DNA of 64,000 nucleotides from Arcanobacterium urinimassiliense (lineage in GTDB: Bacteria > Actinomycetota > Actinomycetes > Actinomycetales > Actinomycetaceae). The DNA lies in assembly GCF_900119495.1 (NCBI RefSeq), contig NZ_LT632435.1, positions 453,963-517,962 on the forward strand, given 5' to 3'. The notes beneath the pieces were generated by a model that searched no databases, was not told the DNA's origin, and worked only from the letters and a program-made list of their open reading frames with translations. The position numbers and the translations under genes were made by a program. Shown in pieces: positions 18,138-25,765 of the stretch. The number at the start of each line of letters is the position of its first letter. Position 1 is the stretch's first letter.

Positions 18138-19191
18138 GTTTAATAAGCTCTTCTACTACCCGCTCTGCCGCTTTCCCATCTCCATAGGGAGTAGCATCAG
18201 TGGGAGTAGGCGCCGGGCGATGTACCGCTGCTGCTAAATCTTCCGGCTCTACCAGCTTATTCCACCCTAATTCTACGGTTTCTACCCATTCAGTTTCCGT
18301 GCGCACCGTGGTGCAAGGTACGCGCAGTAGGAATGCCTCTTTTTGTAAACCGCCGGAATCAGTAATTATTCCGCGCGCGGCGCTAGCTGCAGCGATAAGT
18401 TCTCGGTAGGGCAGTGGAGAATTGAGAATTAAATTCTTCCCATTAATTTTAATTCCCAAATCCTTGCATACATTACGTAGGCGCGGATGAGCTAGCAGTA
18501 CCACGGGGCAATCTAGATTTTGTAAAGCGTCAATAATATGGCGCAAGCGCTTTTCGTCATCGGTATTTTCGGCGCGGTGAATAGTAGCGATATAGTATTC
18601 ACCTTTATCTAAATCTAAATCCGTGATGGCCGTAGGAATTTTTCCCTCTGCATTGCGCTTTTCGGCCAGCAAGATATCGGTCATTACGTCGCCTACCACT
18701 ACCGTGCGCTCTCCGAGACCTTCTTCTTCTAAATGCTGGCGTGCCACTTCCGTGGGGGCAAGCAGTAAATCAGCGGCGTGGTCAGTCAGTACCCGGTTAT
18801 GTTCTTCCGGCATGTGGCGATTAAAAGAGCGCAGCCCAGCTTCGAGATGGGCAATGGGGAAGCCTAGCTTCACCGCACTGAGCGCGGCGGCTAAAGTGGA
18901 GTTAGTATCTCCATATACGAGCGTCCAATCTGGCTGATACTTTTCCAGAACGCCGTCCATTGCCGCTAAAATAGCGCCAGTTTGTTTGCCATGGGAGCCG
19001 GAACCCACGCCGAGATTTTCTTGTGGGCGGGGAATTTGCAATTCTGCAAAAAATACATCCGAAAGCAGGGGGTCATAATGCTGCCCAGTGTGCACGATAA
19101 TATGTTCTACACCGGCTGCTGCACAAGCCCGGGCAATTGGGGCTAACTTTACAAATTGCGGACGGGCTCCGACTACGCTTAAAACTTTCAT
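18124..19191 (-). CDS. UDP-N-acetylhexosamine 2-epimerase (WecB/WbpI family)
   Basis: Epimerises carbon 2 of a UDP-HexNAc, turning gluco into manno configuration. SVVGARPQFVKLAP, VHTGQHYDPLLS, YGDTNSTLAAAL, HLEAGLRSF, MPEEHNRVLTDH, TIHRAENTD and ITDSGGLQKEAFLLRVPC are all family motifs. The start was moved from an in-frame ATG at 19302 to 19191: the protein then begins MKVLSVVGARPQF like the family (355 residues), and a perfect TATAAT ends 7 nt upstream, giving a leaderless mRNA. Substrate could be UDP-GlcNAc (WecB) or UDP-GlcNAc3NAcA (WbpI); the wbpB/D/E-like block favours the latter. Confidence 0.93.
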   Translation of the reverse strand: MKVLSVVGARPQFVKLAPIARACAAAGVEHIIVHTGQHYDPLLSDVFFAELQIPRPQENLGVGSGSHGKQTGAILAAMDGVLEKYQPDWTLVYGDTNSTLAAALSAVKLGFPIAHLEAGLRSFNRHMPEEHNRVLTDHAADLLLAPTEVARQHLEEEGLGERTVVVGDVMTDILLAEKRNAEGKIPTAITDLDLDKGEYYIATIHRAENTDDEKRLRHIIDALQNLDCPVVLLAHPRLRNVCKDLGIKINGKNLILNSPLPYRELIAAASAARGIITDSGGLQKEAFLLRVPCTTVRTETEWVETVELGWNKLVEPEDLAAAVHRPAPTPTDATPYGDGKAAERVVEELIKHAKK

Positions 19192-19198
19192 ATTTGAA

Positions 19199-19204
19199 AT
19201 TATA
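19199..19204 (-). promoter_or_regulatory. TATAAT -10 box for leaderless epimerase mRNA
   Basis: A perfect consensus -10 hexamer on the minus strand, 7 nt before the ATG at 19191, with no RBS between. A possible -35 (TTAACC) lies 19 nt further upstream. Confidence 0.6.
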
Positions 19205-19243
19205 CGGTAAAGATCTTCTCGGTGGTTAATAGAGGAAATAGCA

Positions 19244-21280
19244 CTAATCTGCAGAATTGCTGTGCTTGCAGGCATCGATGCGATAAACTGCGGCGCTCCC
19301 ACCTTCTGCGACTTTCGTAAAACCTTTACTTAGGTCGACGCTGCTGAGGCCAACAGTAGGTAGCCGGGTTCCCATTAATCCGCTGCGTTCCTTATCGTAA
19401 TAAATATGGGTAATTTTTAATTCATTTATTAGCTCGCAGACTCGCGGATCGGAGTCAATAGCTGATAAATGAGTAGATACATAAATTTCTCGATAGTTAG
19501 AGGGGCGGATATATCCCTGCGGATAGACCGTATCTATGCCAGAAATAGCCATTACGTAGGCAGATCCGTTGAGTGGTTCACCGAGCACCAGCGCATTCTT
19601 CGGTAAAACCTGCGGGAGATGGCGAATCATCGCTAGTTCTTCTTTACTCATAATATTAGTGGAGCTCTTCGTCTCTCCCCAAGTGTAGGAAACAAGGAAA
19701 AAACGCACCGGGAAAGTCAGTAACAAAGCGATAACCATACTGGTGAGAGCGGCATAGGTGAAGAATTTATGGGATACTTTTCGCCCTTTTTTCTTTCTTT
19801 GCGATTCGTATTTTTCTAAAGCGGCACTTATCCCTATACCTCCTAGCAGAATCAGCGGTATGGCCTGGGCAGCTAAGAGCCGATTCGGGTAGGCGTACCA
19901 GAGTGAAGCGAGGGAGAAGAGAGGACCGCCCTGCAGAAAAGCGGTAAAAACTAGCGCAGTTATTAAGAGATAAGAACAAAAGATCCAGCGATAACGGTGG
20001 GTTTTCAATACCGAAATTATTCCCAGGAGAAGAGCTATAGCACCCATGCTGCAGATTATTATTGTGCAGATTGGGTAAATTTTTCCGTCACTCATAGCGA
20101 AGTCAGGGCGAGAAAGTAGCGTAGAGCTAAGAGCGTAGGAAAGGCGTGAGTAGTTAAAACTGCGGGCATTCTGAGCATTTAGCAGTCCGAGGAAAGAATT
20201 GCGAATAAAAGGTAAGGCAAAGATTAGGAAAATGGCCATTCCGACGGTAGCCAAGATACTTCCGATATAGATCAGGCGAGCACGGGAAGTAGTCAGTACT
20301 TCGGTATATATTTTCTTTGTCGCCAGTAAAGCTATCGGCAAGATGAGGACGGCGAAGCTAAGAAGGGCATTGGGGTGAATAAGTACCAAACCGCTAAAAA
20401 TCACTGCAAAAATTATTAGCTGTATCCCCATCGTAGTGAGATTTTTTCGCCAAGCTACGTAGCGGCTCGCAGCTATTGTCCCGGCCATCAACGCAGGTAG
20501 CAGAGAATTGGAAAAAGCATTGGGAAGAGGCGGATAGGCAGAAAATAGCAGAGTGGGGAAAGCGAATATAGCCGCCATCATAATCAGAATACCGCTGCGT
20601 TGATGAGCAGAAAATCCTAAGACTAAAGCTAGTAATAGCAGACCGCTTACCCAGATTAAATTAGCTAATAAATTAAAGGAATTGATCGCCGGAATAACTG
20701 TGTGAGAGGCGGCTACTAGAGATACGAGCCCGTGCCAACCGGCCATATAATTAGTGGGTGAAGTATCTATCCCGAAAACACGAGTAAAAGAATTGAAATA
20801 AGAGGCACGTTCATTTTGTTCAATTAGCTGTATGGCATTAGCGTGCATTATCGGATCCCAGCGATGTAGAGGTTCTTGCGGGTCGATATGCAAAAAAGGC
20901 AGGCAAAGGGCGAGTAGGCAGAGCACAACTAGGAAATAGTTGAGGAAATTTTGCCAGCAGAGCCGCATTGGAAGAGCTAGGTAGGGAGAGAAGCTCTGCG
21001 CAGTTGGAGCTGATTTACCATATTTTCTTTTTAGCGCTAGCCGCAGCAGTGCCAGTAGTTGTAAAAGTAAATAGGAGGCACCGAGGGTGTAGGGGTTGAA
21101 AGGTAAATTGACGAAAGGGAAGAAGGTGCCGCAAAAAGCAGTAAAGGTGGCTACTATCACCGGAGAAAAAGCAAAAGCGAAAAATTTAGGTAAACCGAGG
21201 GTGAAGAGAAGCAGCGCTCCCGGGAGAAAAAGCACTAGAAATGCCCCTATTAACTGTGGAAGCGCGCTTAGCCAAGCCAT
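19244..21280 (-). CDS. Polytopic membrane protein, DUF6541-like (possible GT-C)
   Basis: A 678-residue integral membrane protein with about a dozen hydrophobic segments up to residue 500, then a soluble C-terminal domain of roughly 130 residues. Short segments such as HIDPQEPLHRWDPIMHANAI (first external loop with Asp and His) resemble the catalytic loop of GT-C glycosyltransferases that use polyprenyl-phosphate sugars. I believe it belongs to DUF6541, common in actinobacterial envelope clusters. An ATG at 21319 is in frame, but AAGGGG lies about 8 nt before the ATG at 21280. It could be a polymerase or a GT-C enzyme; the sequence does not decide. Confidence 0.75.
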   Translation of the reverse strand: MAWLSALPQLIGAFLVLFLPGALLLFTLGLPKFFAFAFSPVIVATFTAFCGTFFPFVNLPFNPYTLGASYLLLQLLALLRLALKRKYGKSAPTAQSFSPYLALPMRLCWQNFLNYFLVVLCLLALCLPFLHIDPQEPLHRWDPIMHANAIQLIEQNERASYFNSFTRVFGIDTSPTNYMAGWHGLVSLVAASHTVIPAINSFNLLANLIWVSGLLLLALVLGFSAHQRSGILIMMAAIFAFPTLLFSAYPPLPNAFSNSLLPALMAGTIAASRYVAWRKNLTTMGIQLIIFAVIFSGLVLIHPNALLSFAVLILPIALLATKKIYTEVLTTSRARLIYIGSILATVGMAIFLIFALPFIRNSFLGLLNAQNARSFNYSRLSYALSSTLLSRPDFAMSDGKIYPICTIIICSMGAIALLLGIISVLKTHRYRWIFCSYLLITALVFTAFLQGGPLFSLASLWYAYPNRLLAAQAIPLILLGGIGISAALEKYESQRKKKGRKVSHKFFTYAALTSMVIALLLTFPVRFFLVSYTWGETKSSTNIMSKEELAMIRHLPQVLPKNALVLGEPLNGSAYVMAISGIDTVYPQGYIRPSNYREIYVSTHLSAIDSDPRVCELINELKITHIYYDKERSGLMGTRLPTVGLSSVDLSKGFTKVAEGGSAAVYRIDACKHSNSAD

Positions 21281-21318
21281 AGTAATTTCCCCTTTAGCTA
21301 CGAAATCAGAGAATAGCA

Positions 21319-21324
21319 TATACT
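21319..21324 (+). promoter_or_regulatory. TATACT -10 box for a leaderless glycosyltransferase mRNA
   Basis: TATACT ends 7 nt before the ATG at 21332; no RBS is present in between. The -35 region is poor. Confidence 0.5.
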
Positions 21325-21331
21325 AAAAACT

Positions 21332-22495
21332 ATGGTAGATAAACCTCGGATATTGGTAATTTCTTTCTCAAATATCGCTAAAGATGCGCGAGTATTGCGC
21401 CAGCTTTCGGTGGTGAAAGAATTTGGAGAAATAACTACGCTTGGCTATGGAGTACAACCTGCCGGAGCAACTACGCATTTGCAGATACCTGATTATTTGC
21501 CGTCGCTTCCGCAGAATATTTCTGGAGTAGCCAAATTAGCCTTTCGCCGCTTGGCGGCAGCTGAATTAGCGGCTCCTGGTGCTCAGTGGGGTTTAGAAGC
21601 ATTGGCGGGGCAGAAATTCGATGTCGTAATAGCGAACGACGCGCGCGCCCTTCCTTTAGCTTTCGCTTGTAAAGGGGAAGCGAAGATTTGGGTTGATTTA
21701 CATGAATGGGCACCGGAGGAGCGTACCCAAATTTTGGTCTGGCGCTTGCTGGTGAAGCCGTTAATGGTACATATCTGCCGTAAATATCTCCCGCAAGTAG
21801 ATGCCGCTACCACGGTAGGGGGAAAGATAGCTGATTTATATAGTGAGCATTTTGGAATTCGCCCGCGGCTAATGCGTAATGCTCCGCGCTATGTGGAATT
21901 AGCTCCTTCCGCAGTTGATAAAAATACGCTGCGTTTAGTGCACTCCGGAGGGGCAGTAGCCGGTAGAAATATCGACGTTATTATTGACGCGGTAAAAGAA
22001 CTGGGGGAGGGCACCTCAGTCGATTTTTATCTAGTACCTGCGAACGATGGCGGTAAGTATCTTCGCGAACTGCATGAGCGGGCAGCGGGAGCCGCCAATA
22101 TTCGCTTTCATCAGCCCGTAGCTCCCGCTGATTTGCCAGCTACTCTTAATCAATATGACGTAGGAGCGTATTGGATTCCTCCCTATAATACGAATGCGCG
22201 ACTGGCACTCCCCAATAAAATTTTTGATTTTTTGCAAGCTCGCTTGGCGTTAGCTATCGGGCCAACTGCCGAAATGGTAGATATACTGAAGCACTATGAT
22301 TGTGGCGTGGTCGCAGCAGATTTTACGAAAGAAGCAATCGTGGAATCTTTGCGGAGCCTCACTCCTGAGAAAATCGCGCATTTCAAGGAAAATTCTGCTC
22401 GTGCCGCCCAAGAGTTAAATTTTGAAAAAGAAGCAGAAGCAGCGCGGGATATTTTACGGGAATTCTTAACTGACGAGGGTGCTAAGTCTAGCTAG
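21332..22495 (+). CDS. GT-B glycosyltransferase (family 4-like)
   Basis: A 387-residue soluble protein. RILVISFSNIAKDARVLRQL at the N terminus, DVVIANDARALPLAF, IWVDLHEWAPEERT and the donor domain LVHSGGAVAGRNIDVII, YDVGAYWIPPYNTNARLALPNKIFDFLQARLALAIG are characteristic of GT4-like enzymes. It probably adds one sugar to the lipid-linked unit at the cytoplasmic face. It is divergent from the DUF6541 gene and seems to be transcribed alone as a leaderless message. Sugar specificity not visible. Confidence 0.85.
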   Translation: MVDKPRILVISFSNIAKDARVLRQLSVVKEFGEITTLGYGVQPAGATTHLQIPDYLPSLPQNISGVAKLAFRRLAAAELAAPGAQWGLEALAGQKFDVVIANDARALPLAFACKGEAKIWVDLHEWAPEERTQILVWRLLVKPLMVHICRKYLPQVDAATTVGGKIADLYSEHFGIRPRLMRNAPRYVELAPSAVDKNTLRLVHSGGAVAGRNIDVIIDAVKELGEGTSVDFYLVPANDGGKYLRELHERAAGAANIRFHQPVAPADLPATLNQYDVGAYWIPPYNTNARLALPNKIFDFLQARLALAIGPTAEMVDILKHYDCGVVAADFTKEAIVESLRSLTPEKIAHFKENSARAAQELNFEKEAEAARDILREFLTDEGAKSS

Positions 22496-22498
22496 ATT

Positions 22499-22592
22499 TT
22501 AGTTAGTTCTAATTGGGATCAGCTAGCTCACTTAACTAGGTTTAACTGGGTTCGGTTAGTTCGCCTAACTAGTTCGTCTAGTTTATTTAGGA
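22499..22592. repeat. Degenerate CTAG/TTAG-rich tandem repeat between convergent genes
   Basis: Between the two convergent glycosyltransferase genes lie about eight irregular units of 9-13 nt built on TTCNNCTAG or TTNAACTGGG. One short hairpin (GTTAG-ttcgc-CTAAC) is present. The stretch may serve as a two-way transcription end, but no T-run terminator is seen. Confidence 0.5.
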
Positions 22593-22601
22593 GTGGGGTC
22601 G

Positions 22602-23849
22602 CTATCTAGGGGTAGCCGCTAGGGCTTCTGCTACTACTTTTGCAGCGGCGGCAGCGCTCGCGGCTGTAGAGCGATGCGCCTGAATCCACCCATGTAACTT
22701 TTGGGTATGGGCTTTTGCAGCTTCCGGAGATTGAGCAGCGCGCTCGTCTAGCAGTTTCGCTAATTTTTCTGCTACTTCTTGGCTATCCCAAGTGCATATC
22801 TCTCCGAGTTGGAATTGACGGATTTCGGCTCCGGCTGGCCCAGCTCCCGCGTAGCACACGGGAGTGCCGCAACTTAAAGAAGCTAAAAATTTGGTGGGGT
22901 AGGCAAAATCGTAGCCGCATTCAGGAGCGATAGATACTAGACCGGCTACTGCTCCGCGCTGCCATTGGGCAGATATTTCGGGAGGCTGCGAATCTAGAAA
23001 ATGCACGCGCCCGGGGGCAATCTCCTGGGCGAGTTTTTGTAGATGCGGTAGATCGTCACCGCGCCCCATGAACACTAGATCTAAATCGGTATCGCGCAGT
23101 GGGCCCTGGTTAAGAGCCCGAATAAAGATATCTGCACCTTGCCAGGGAGACATTGTGCCAGCATAGACGGCGTAATTTGGTGATATCCCTAATTTCTGCA
23201 ATTTTTCTGGGCGGGGGAGAGAGCCAGTGGGAGAAAAAATTTCGGTATCTATTCCATTGCGCACTACTGTGGGGTTTCCTCCTAAAGCCGCCACTCGTTC
23301 TGCCACTCCTGGAGATACGGCAATTACCCGCTTGGCACCGCGCAGAGCAAAGCTCTCTACGCTGCGTAGAATTCGGGTAATAATGCCGGGGGTGTCCATA
23401 GCTTCCGTCGCATCTGACCAGATATCAGCTGCGTAATAAATATAAGGCTTGCGGCGGAGAGTGCTGGCTATGCGCACAAAAAAGCCGGTGGTGGGGGGAG
23501 GCTCCACTATAAAAACATCAGCTCGGGAAAAGAGCACGCGAAAAAAGGCGGGAATATCGAAACTTAAATACTGCAGGTAGCCTTTTACATAACCTTCTTT
23601 ATCGCGGAGCACCGGAAAGCGAGAAATTTGGATATTAGTTTTATTTTGCCCAGTCGCTTCATTTTGTTTATTCGGAGAGACAGATTTTTTCACCAGCGCC
23701 TGCGGTGGGCGCACCGTCAATACCTGCACTTCATTCCCGGCTTTTTCTAAAGTGGCAGCTAAGGCAGATAGCCGAAAACTAGCCGCCGCCGGTTCTGGAG
23801 AATATATACGCGAAACTATGGCAATTTTTTTCTGCTCCATAGCTGCCAT
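22602..23849 (-). CDS. GT4 glycosyltransferase (WbuB-like)
   Basis: A 415-residue GT-B enzyme. IVSRIYSPEPAAASFRLSALA at the N terminus is the WbuB/FucNAc-transferase-like beginning. Donor site: YAGTMSPWQGADIFI, LVFMGRGDDLPHL, and GYDFAYPTKFLASLSCGTPVCYAG, in which PxKxxxxLSCGxPV replaces the standard EExxxxGxP arrangement. No membrane segments. It stands alone between a convergent and a divergent neighbour. Start ambiguous between ATG codons at 23849 and 23840; neither has a good RBS. Confidence 0.88.
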   Translation of the reverse strand: MAAMEQKKIAIVSRIYSPEPAAASFRLSALAATLEKAGNEVQVLTVRPPQALVKKSVSPNKQNEATGQNKTNIQISRFPVLRDKEGYVKGYLQYLSFDIPAFFRVLFSRADVFIVEPPPTTGFFVRIASTLRRKPYIYYAADIWSDATEAMDTPGIITRILRSVESFALRGAKRVIAVSPGVAERVAALGGNPTVVRNGIDTEIFSPTGSLPRPEKLQKLGISPNYAVYAGTMSPWQGADIFIRALNQGPLRDTDLDLVFMGRGDDLPHLQKLAQEIAPGRVHFLDSQPPEISAQWQRGAVAGLVSIAPECGYDFAYPTKFLASLSCGTPVCYAGAGPAGAEIRQFQLGEICTWDSQEVAEKLAKLLDERAAQSPEAAKAHTQKLHGWIQAHRSTAASAAAAAKVVAEALAATPR

Positions 23850-23976
23850 TCTTTCATGATTTCGCAGTTTCTGTTTCTTCTGTAGGAAGGCAGTTAGTAA
23901 AATAACGGGTAGGAAACGGGTAAATAATGTGTAATAAGTGAAGTAGCATAACTAGCACCTGAAAGAATAGATAAGA

Positions 23977-25662
23977 GTGAAGAATAGAATGCAAAAAAAT
24001 TTAGTGTTTACAAAAGATTGGCTAGAGCAGGATGGAAAATCTTTTGTACGCCGCGCACCGGCTAGCGCCGCTGCAGAAGAGTTACCTGCCGCGCTTCCCG
24101 AACTGCAAAATTGGGCTGCGGCGCAGGCGGGGCAATTTGCGGCAGTGCGCAAAGGAGATGCCGGGCAGATTTTTCTCATTTCTGATTTTGCCCGCTCTAT
24201 CCCGCTCCTTTTTACTTATCTAGATGGGGCTTGGCTAGTAAGCGACTCCCCGGAGGTGCTGCGCGATCAGCTTCCGGAGTGGGAATTAAATAAATCTGCT
24301 GCTGAGCAATTTCGGAGTTTTGGGTTCACAGTAGGAAAAGAAACTTTAATTACGGGTGTCTATCAGCTTCCCGCAGCTAGCATTGTAGAGCTCATTCCGG
24401 GTAACCCTACTCCGCAGCTACACCTATATCACCGTTTCCAATATGCGCCGCAGCGAATTACGGAGGAAAAAGAATTTATCAGGCTTTTTCATACTGCTCT
24501 TAGCAGAGCTATGCAGAAGGTATTAGCTCGGCAAGAGAATCAGCAATTAGTGGTGCCACTTTCCGGTGGGATAGATTCCCGCTTGCTCGTAGTACTCTTG
24601 AAAGAATGCAAAGCGCAGCGGGTACTCACTTTTACCTACGGAGTGGCAGGTAGCCAGGAAATGAAAATATCGGAGCAAATTGCTACGCAAGCTGGATTCC
24701 CTTGGTATGGAGTAGAAATAGACCCGCTTGATTTGCATCGAGTCTGGCAGGCAGAGGGCGCAGCATTTTTGCGCGCCGCCTGGAGCGGTGCTGCTTTACC
24801 GCATTATCAGGATTGGTATGCGCTGCGAGAATTACGCCAAAAAGGTATTCTCCACCCAGGAGATATAGTGCTACCCGGGCATACCATTGTGGGTAATCTC
24901 TACAGCTGGACTCCGGCTACTTCTAAGTCCAGCTATTCCCTTACTGAACTTACGCAGATAATAATGCGGCACTATGCCAATACCCCCAAAAAGCCACCGG
25001 CGGCGTTGCGGGCGGCGCTCGCGGAGCCTATGGAAGAGTTCGCCGCAGAAATAGATTTTCGCCTGGAAAATCAAGATATGCAATCTTGGCTGGAATGGTT
25101 TAATGTGCGGGAGCGGCAAGCCAAATACATAAATAACTCTATGCGTGCTTATGAGCATTTCGATTTAGATTTTGCACTTCCTATGCTCGATATAGAAGTA
25201 GTGCGCGCCTGGGAGCAGGGAGCTTATTGTTTCAATGATCTAAACCGAGATTGGTATCGCAAATATGTATCGGAGTTATATGAGAAAATATGTGCTGAAG
25301 ATTCTGCTGGCAACGCAGAGGAAGAAGACAGCCAGCCGGTTCGGCAAATCGAAAGTACTGCTCCACAGCAGGCGGCAGCTTCCAGTCAATACTATGGAGA
25401 TAGCCGCTACAATGCGGCGGCTTTGCCAATTCAAATCTGGCGCTATTTAAATAGAAAGTTTTCTATTGCGGCTCCCTTAGACAGAGTGAAATCAGTGCGG
25501 GCGCAATTACATCACCCCATGGCTTTTCAGGCATTTTTACCAAATCCGAGTTCGAAAAAATTAGTTTTTCGATTGCTTGCTGGCTCTACTTTACAGGCGG
25601 AGTTTATTCGGTTGTTTTTGGCCAACGAATGGATTCCCGATAGTGAGATTTGCCCAAAATAA
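23977..25662 (+). CDS. Asparagine-synthetase-like amidotransferase lacking the N-terminal catalytic Cys
   Basis: A 561-residue protein. The C-terminal half is an ATP-pyrophosphatase synthetase domain with the PP-loop PLSGGIDSRLLV (about residue 193) and MLDIEVVRAW, FNDLNRDWYRKY. The N-terminal region looks like the Ntn amidotransferase fold (GKETLITGVYQLPAASIVEL), but the protein begins MKNRMQ, with no Cys at position 2, so glutamine hydrolysis in cis is unlikely. Relatives in polysaccharide clusters amidate uronic acids, which fits the amino-uronic acid genes nearby (inference). An acidic, Gln/Ser-rich linker lies around residues 440-480. Start is GTG; ATG at 23989 is an alternative. Confidence 0.82.
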   Translation: MKNRMQKNLVFTKDWLEQDGKSFVRRAPASAAAEELPAALPELQNWAAAQAGQFAAVRKGDAGQIFLISDFARSIPLLFTYLDGAWLVSDSPEVLRDQLPEWELNKSAAEQFRSFGFTVGKETLITGVYQLPAASIVELIPGNPTPQLHLYHRFQYAPQRITEEKEFIRLFHTALSRAMQKVLARQENQQLVVPLSGGIDSRLLVVLLKECKAQRVLTFTYGVAGSQEMKISEQIATQAGFPWYGVEIDPLDLHRVWQAEGAAFLRAAWSGAALPHYQDWYALRELRQKGILHPGDIVLPGHTIVGNLYSWTPATSKSSYSLTELTQIIMRHYANTPKKPPAALRAALAEPMEEFAAEIDFRLENQDMQSWLEWFNVRERQAKYINNSMRAYEHFDLDFALPMLDIEVVRAWEQGAYCFNDLNRDWYRKYVSELYEKICAEDSAGNAEEEDSQPVRQIESTAPQQAAASSQYYGDSRYNAAALPIQIWRYLNRKFSIAAPLDRVKSVRAQLHHPMAFQAFLPNPSSKKLVFRLLAGSTLQAEFIRLFLANEWIPDSEICPK

Positions 25663-25672
25663 ACGGAAATTC

Positions 25673-25736
25673 TTGTTTTTTAATAGAAGATATATAGCAT
25701 GAAAATTGGTCAGCCAATAGATAGCTAGCCAATAGA
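25673..25736 (+). promoter_or_regulatory. Promoter and operator-like repeats before the NlpC/P60 gene
   Basis: TTGTTT and TAGCAT are 16 nt apart (25673-25700). Just downstream, over the expected start of transcription, lie an inverted repeat ATTGG-tcag-CCAAT (25705-25718) and a 10-nt direct repeat AGCCAATAGA at 25712 and 25727. Confidence 0.4.
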
Positions 25737-25765
25737 CGAATCGCAAGAATTAAGGGTAAATAGTT

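Noticed and set aside
19192-19302. 37-codon extension of the epimerase
   Set aside because: Not homologous to the family N terminus; a TATAAT box lies inside it, 7 nt before the internal ATG.
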